Shown one piece after another: positions 60,074 through 64,000 of a stretch of DNA of 64,000 bases. The DNA is from an uncultured Ruminococcus sp. (lineage in GTDB: Bacteria; Bacillota; Clostridia; Oscillospirales; Ruminococcaceae). The DNA is taken from the NCBI GenBank assembly GCA_900545345.1, contig UQYQ01000007.1, forward strand, positions 1 through 64,000. Reading direction: 5' to 3'. Below the pieces are notes generated by a model that was given only the letters and a program-made list of their open reading frames with translations, did no database searches and was not told the origin of the DNA. Each line of letters begins with the position of its first letter. Position 1 is the first letter of the stretch. Made by a program: the position numbers and the translations under genes.

Positions 60074-63000
60074 ATGAAAATGTTTAAGAAAATCACAGGT
60101 CTTGCTGTGGCAGCTGTAATGTTATTGACTTCTGTGAGTTTTTCTGTGTTTATTACAAATGCAGCTGCAAATAACATTGTTATCAACGAAGTTTGTCTGG
60201 GCAATGCAGGTCAAAACGGGAACTTAACAGATGTTAAAGCCGTTTATGACAAAAAAGGTGAAACGGTGACAGAGCTTTGTGACTGGATTGAGCTTTATAA
60301 TCCGACAAGTACAGCTGTTGATGTAACAGGCTATCAGCTGAAAAAAACCGATTTAGACCAAACAACTAAGACAGAGACTATAAGCGGTACAGCAGTGGTT
60401 CCGTCAAAAGGATATCTGGTTATATACTGCAATAAAAATTTAGATGATACTATGGTGAGTTCAAAGCCGTATATCAAAATGAATATGTCAGGAAACGGAC
60501 TGGATTTGGATTTCCAGACATCCGGTTCGGTAAGTGTTGATAATATTACTGTTCCGTCACTTGATGATGATACTACATATTCAAGAATTCCTGACGGAAG
60601 TGACACATGCAAGGTTACATATCCTACGGCAAGAACAAGCAATAACAATGCCGAGGTGATTCCCACTTCTATTGACGCACCGACTTTTTCAAAAGAAAGC
60701 GGAGCATTTAAAGACAGTTTTTCACTTACAATCAGTGCAGTCAAAGGAGCGGAAATATATTATACAACTGACGGAAGCACACCGACAACCGCTTCAACCA
60801 AATATACGGGAGCAATAAATGTTGTTGACAGAAGCAATGAGGCTAATGTTTTGTCTGCGATAAGCAAGACAAAATTAACTGACAGAGATCATAGAGGTGG
60901 AGGTTCTGACAAGCCTACCGTTAAAGTTGATAAGGCAACAGTCATAAGGGCTGTTGCGGTTAGCAACGGAATGTCAAGTGAAGTGGTAACAAAATCATAT
61001 TTTGTAGGAAAAACAAATGAAACTTATTATGGTGTTCCTATAATTTCTATCGTCACCGATGCGGATAATCTTTTTGATGATGAAATCGGAATTTATCTTC
61101 AGAAGAATTGTACAAATAAGGGTAAGGAATGGGAAAGACCTGTACATATAGATTATATAAAGAACAACAAAGCGGTTTTATCTCAAAACTGCGGTCTTAG
61201 AATTCAAGGCGGTTATTCAAGAGGTGAATATCAAAAGAGTCTTAGACTGTATGCAAAAAAAGATTATGGTGAGAAAAGCTTTGAATACGACTTTTTTGAA
61301 GGCAGGGCAAAGGACGCAGATGGAAAAACTATAAAATCATTCAAAAAAATTACTCTTAGAAACGGCGGAAATGATGCAAATTATGTGAAATATAAAGATT
61401 CACTGCTTCAAACCTGTGTGCTTGACAGGAATTTTTCAAAACAGGCAAGTGTTCCTTGTATTGCATTTATTAACGGTGAATACTGGGGTATTTACACCAT
61501 GCAGGAGGATTTTAACGATGATTATGTAGAAAGTCATTTCGGTGTTGATAAAGACAATGTTGTAATGATTAAACCGGATACTTCAAATAATAATCAACCT
61601 AAAGTTGAAGAGGGTAACGATGAAGATGTTGAGCTTTGGAATGATTTTGTAAGCTATATCAATGATTCATCAAAAGATTTTTCAAAGAAAGCTGATTATG
61701 AAGAAGTTTCAAAAATGATTGATTTAGACAGCTTTGCAGATTATGTTGCTGTTGAAACATACATAACAAATGAAGACTGGCCGTGGAAAAACTGGGAAGT
61801 TTGGAGAAGCAGAACCGTTGATACCGAAAACGGCGGAAGATACAGTGACGGTAAGTGGAGATTTATGCTGTATGATGTTGAAATGGGTGCTTTCCTTTGG
61901 GGAAATTCCGGCGAGAGTTCTGAGAATGATAAACTCTATCAGCTTTATGACGGCGGAAGAAACGGCGGCTGTCCTATTCAGGTACTGGCATATAAGTTGA
62001 TGCAAAATCCTCAATTCGCTCAAATGGTTTTTGCTGATATTATTGAGCTTGCAGAAGATAACTATGAACCTAACCGTGTTGCCTCTATAATGAAACAGCT
62101 TCATGATTTATACTATCCTAATTTAAACAAGTATTTTGAACGGTTTCCTACCGGTGCATCAATTTGGTCTGCAAATCAGTGTGAAGAGTGGATAAATACA
62201 TTTTTCAAAGGAAACAGCAAATATCCTGCAAGAGATTATTATGCAAGATATATGGTTAAATTTAATGAGCTTGTTATTAAATGCGAAGCTTTAAAACAAG
62301 ATGACTGCATAAGCGGATATTCAAATATGACATCTAAACTTGAGTCATTGAAATCAAAGCTTGAAAGCACAAAAACATCATATTTAGATAAAGCAAGTTA
62401 TTATAATAAGCTTGCAGATGCATATAAAGCAATTCAGTTAAATAAAAGCGGTGAAGTAAAAGAAATGCTTTTTGATGCAGCAGCACATGAAAAAAAGAAT
62501 TATACATATGAGACTTGGAAAGTTTTTAAAGAAGCTTATGATGCACTTGTCGATGTAAAAGAAGATTCGTCAGCAACTGATAATCAGAGAACAGATGCCA
62601 TGAATAATTTGAAAAGAGCTATTGAAAATCTAAAACTCGGAAACCCGACAGAGCCGACAAAGCCTGTTCCGTCAGTTTCTAATAATCCAGACAATCCTTC
62701 AAATAAATCTTCTGACAAATCAGTTTTACCTACAAAAGCTAAACCTACTTCAATTACAAGAAATGCAGCATCTGTTAAGAAAGATAAAAAAGCAGCTGTT
62801 AAAGCTATGAAGCAGGCTAAGATTATTAAGCTAAGTGTCAAGAGTAAAGCAAAGAGGAAGATAAATGTATCTTGGAAAAAAGTCAAGAAAGCTAAAGGTT
62901 ATCAGGTTCAGGTATCGACTAATAAGAAATTCAAAAAGAGCAAGATTATCTTAAAGAAAGATTTGAAGAAAACAAAGCTTACAATCAAGAGCAAGAAGAT

Positions 63001-63127
63001 TAAAAGTAAAAAGACTTACTTTGTTCGGGTTAGAGCATATGCTGCATACAAGAATACTAATAATAAAACAGTTAAAGTTTTCAGTAAATGGAATAAAAAA
63101 CTCAGAAAAGTAAAGGTTAAGCAGTAA
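60074..63127 (+). CDS. Secreted CotH-kinase family protein with lamin-tail, chitobiase-like and FN3-like domains
   Basis: A 1017-residue exported protein. Residues 1-31 are a signal peptide. A lamin-tail domain (about 34-190, INEVCLGNAGQNG and DWIELYNPTSTAVDVTGYQL) is followed by a chitobiase C-terminal-like repeat (about 205-262, YYTTDGSTPTT). The CotH domain spans about 325-680 with LRIQGGYSRGEYQKSLRLY, FKKITLRNGGNDANY, NGEYWGIYTMQEDFNDDYV and FMLYDVEMGAFLWG; CotH proteins are atypical protein kinases. A helical repeat (about 790-845) and a linker lead to a lysine-rich FN3-like end (about 915-1017) nearly identical to that of the GH59 enzyme. It is likely surface-bound; the kinase substrate is unknown. 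AGGAGG precedes the ATG. Confidence 0.85.
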   Translation: MKMFKKITGLAVAAVMLLTSVSFSVFITNAAANNIVINEVCLGNAGQNGNLTDVKAVYDKKGETVTELCDWIELYNPTSTAVDVTGYQLKKTDLDQTTKTETISGTAVVPSKGYLVIYCNKNLDDTMVSSKPYIKMNMSGNGLDLDFQTSGSVSVDNITVPSLDDDTTYSRIPDGSDTCKVTYPTARTSNNNAEVIPTSIDAPTFSKESGAFKDSFSLTISAVKGAEIYYTTDGSTPTTASTKYTGAINVVDRSNEANVLSAISKTKLTDRDHRGGGSDKPTVKVDKATVIRAVAVSNGMSSEVVTKSYFVGKTNETYYGVPIISIVTDADNLFDDEIGIYLQKNCTNKGKEWERPVHIDYIKNNKAVLSQNCGLRIQGGYSRGEYQKSLRLYAKKDYGEKSFEYDFFEGRAKDADGKTIKSFKKITLRNGGNDANYVKYKDSLLQTCVLDRNFSKQASVPCIAFINGEYWGIYTMQEDFNDDYVESHFGVDKDNVVMIKPDTSNNNQPKVEEGNDEDVELWNDFVSYINDSSKDFSKKADYEEVSKMIDLDSFADYVAVETYITNEDWPWKNWEVWRSRTVDTENGGRYSDGKWRFMLYDVEMGAFLWGNSGESSENDKLYQLYDGGRNGGCPIQVLAYKLMQNPQFAQMVFADIIELAEDNYEPNRVASIMKQLHDLYYPNLNKYFERFPTGASIWSANQCEEWINTFFKGNSKYPARDYYARYMVKFNELVIKCEALKQDDCISGYSNMTSKLESLKSKLESTKTSYLDKASYYNKLADAYKAIQLNKSGEVKEMLFDAAAHEKKNYTYETWKVFKEAYDALVDVKEDSSATDNQRTDAMNNLKRAIENLKLGNPTEPTKPVPSVSNNPDNPSNKSSDKSVLPTKAKPTSITRNAASVKKDKKAAVKAMKQAKIIKLSVKSKAKRKINVSWKKVKKAKGYQVQVSTNKKFKKSKIILKKDLKKTKLTIKSKKIKSKKTYFVRVRAYAAYKNTNNKTVKVFSKWNKKLRKVKVKQ

Positions 63128-63196
63128 GTGAGAATCTGCCGTTGTGAAAGTTTTCACATAGCAAAGACTTATTACAGGCAGAGAAAAAACAATGAT

Positions 63197-63231
63197 AAAA
63201 AAGACACTTCATATTAAGAAGTGTCTTTTTT
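63197..63231. terminator. Terminator between the CotH gene and trhA
   Basis: AAAAAGACACTTC pairs with GAAGTGTCTTTTTT around a seven-base loop. It works for both converging genes. Confidence 0.88.
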
Positions 63232-63250
63232 GTGTTATTATATTTTGTGT

Positions 63251-63955
63251 TTATTCTCCCATCATAATCATAAGAACGGAAAAGTAGTGAAAAACACTTC
63301 CGCCTATGGTAAAGAGGTGCCATATAGAATGAAAGTATTTTATTCTTTTAACTGCATAAAAAATTATACCTGTTGTATAAAACACTCCGCCAATAATCAG
63401 AAAAATGAAAGATGTACTTGACACTGAGTTGTACAAAGGCTTAAAGGCAATTGCAATGACCCAGCCCATAAGAATATAACAAACTATTGAAGGCTTTTTA
63501 AATTTTTCAAGGTTTATTGAATTAAGTACAATTCCGACGATTGCAGCACCCCACACTATTCCGAATAATGTCCAGCCCAATGCACCTCTCAGTGAAACAA
63601 TCGTGAACGGAGTGTATGTTCCTGCTATTAAAAAGAATATTGTATTGTGGTCCATAACCTGAAAAAATTTTTTAGCTTTTTCGTTTGTGATAGCATGATA
63701 AAGAGTGGACATTGAATAAAGAATAATGAGTGAAGCTCCGTAAATTGCTGAGGAAACAACACCCCATGCATTAAGGTTTATAGCTGAAAAAATTATTAAA
63801 ATGACAGTTCCTGCAATGGATAAAAGACTTCCTGTTCCGTGAGAAATACTGTTGAATATTTCTTCACCGAGTGAGTATCTTTTTTCTTCTGTTTGAAATT
63901 CAGCTTTTTGACCTGCTTCTCCGTTTATTACAGTGTAATATTTTTTATCAGCCAT
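63251..63955 (-). CDS. trhA: Hemolysin III / TrhA family membrane protein
   Basis: A 234-residue PAQR-type protein with seven membrane helices after a hydrophilic N-terminus. SLGEEIFNSISHGTGSLLSIAG, the motif SLIILYSMSTLYHAI and DHNTIFFLIAGTYTPF are family markers, and HSIWHLFTIGGSVFHYFSV carries the last metal-ligand histidines. TrhA-like proteins affect membrane energetics and lipid balance. The ATG at 63955, with GGTGA six bases ahead, is preferred; the open frame continues nine codons upstream. Confidence 0.92.
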   Translation of the reverse strand: MADKKYYTVINGEAGQKAEFQTEEKRYSLGEEIFNSISHGTGSLLSIAGTVILIIFSAINLNAWGVVSSAIYGASLIILYSMSTLYHAITNEKAKKFFQVMDHNTIFFLIAGTYTPFTIVSLRGALGWTLFGIVWGAAIVGIVLNSINLEKFKKPSIVCYILMGWVIAIAFKPLYNSVSSTSFIFLIIGGVFYTTGIIFYAVKRIKYFHSIWHLFTIGGSVFHYFSVLMIMMGE

Positions 63956-64000
63956 TTTAATCACCATGCCTTTGCTTTGCAAAGGCTCTCCTTCCTACGG

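Noticed and set aside
1..64000. CRISPR array
   Set aside because: No regularly spaced direct repeats or cas genes were seen.

Overview
The window is AT-rich chromosome from a spore-forming, anaerobic, low-GC Gram-positive bacterium. It is most likely a gut Clostridia of the Ruminococcaceae/Oscillospiraceae type. The evidence is a cotJ spore-coat operon, a Rex operator in front of glycolytic genes, a Firmicutes-type LexA box, strong AGGAGG-type ribosome binding sites, TTG and GTG starts, and Firmicutes-type housekeeping proteins (RicT, MnmA next to IscS/IscU). The species cannot be named from the sequence alone.

Layout. 1-4.04 kb: the end of a prophage, with an SPP1-type holin, a large membrane-embedded NACHT ATPase on the opposite strand, and a junction lying inside the spore-coat gene cotJC. 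Only about 36 codons of cotJC remain, after intact cotJA and cotJB. 5-11.8 kb: a small secreted protein, a zinc-dependent phospholipase C, an ApgM-family enzyme that is probably a homoserine kinase, aspartate kinase, a DUF815 ATPase, a GNAT acetyltransferase and an orphan MazF. 11.9-15.9 kb (minus strand): ricT, holB, an Orn/Lys/Arg decarboxylase, a sigma-region-4-like protein and a small protein, behind a promoter that carries a consensus SOS box. 16-19.2 kb: DUF896 protein, WYL regulator, ClC transporter, RuvX. 19.4-25.2 kb: two half-size TauE/SafE proteins, an AraC regulator, a secreted GH59 glycosidase and a DUF218 membrane protein. 25.3-29 kb: a possible structured RNA, then leuC-leuD-ybjQ-leuB. 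29-33 kb (minus): pgk-tpiA-gpmI under a Rex operator. 33-41 kb (minus): degV, trmL, pyrF, pyrC, a lipoprotein, ilvD, aroK, aroE and a dCMP deaminase. 41.3-42.4 kb: a 42-residue ORF and a ROK glucokinase.

42.6-49.9 kb holds a compact phage-head cassette embedded in core genes: TerS, TerL, portal, protease, capsid, two connector-like proteins, then two proteins resembling tail-hub components. There is no sheath, tube, tape measure, lysis gene or integrase. After it come a coiled-coil protein, coaD, rsmD, mnmA, iscU, iscS, rnhA, a sugar-binding lipoprotein, asparaginase, purA, a secreted CotH-family protein and TrhA.

How it fits together. The core genes supply amino acid (Leu, Ile/Val, aromatic, Asp family), pyrimidine and purine synthesis, lower glycolysis and Fe-S/thiolation functions. 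The two large secreted proteins (GH59 and CotH) share a nearly identical lysine-rich fibronectin-like C-terminus. Two families of interspersed palindromic repeats sit directly behind stop codons. The best candidates for undescribed biology are the prophage that splits cotJC and carries a NACHT ATPase, and the tail-less phage-head cassette.
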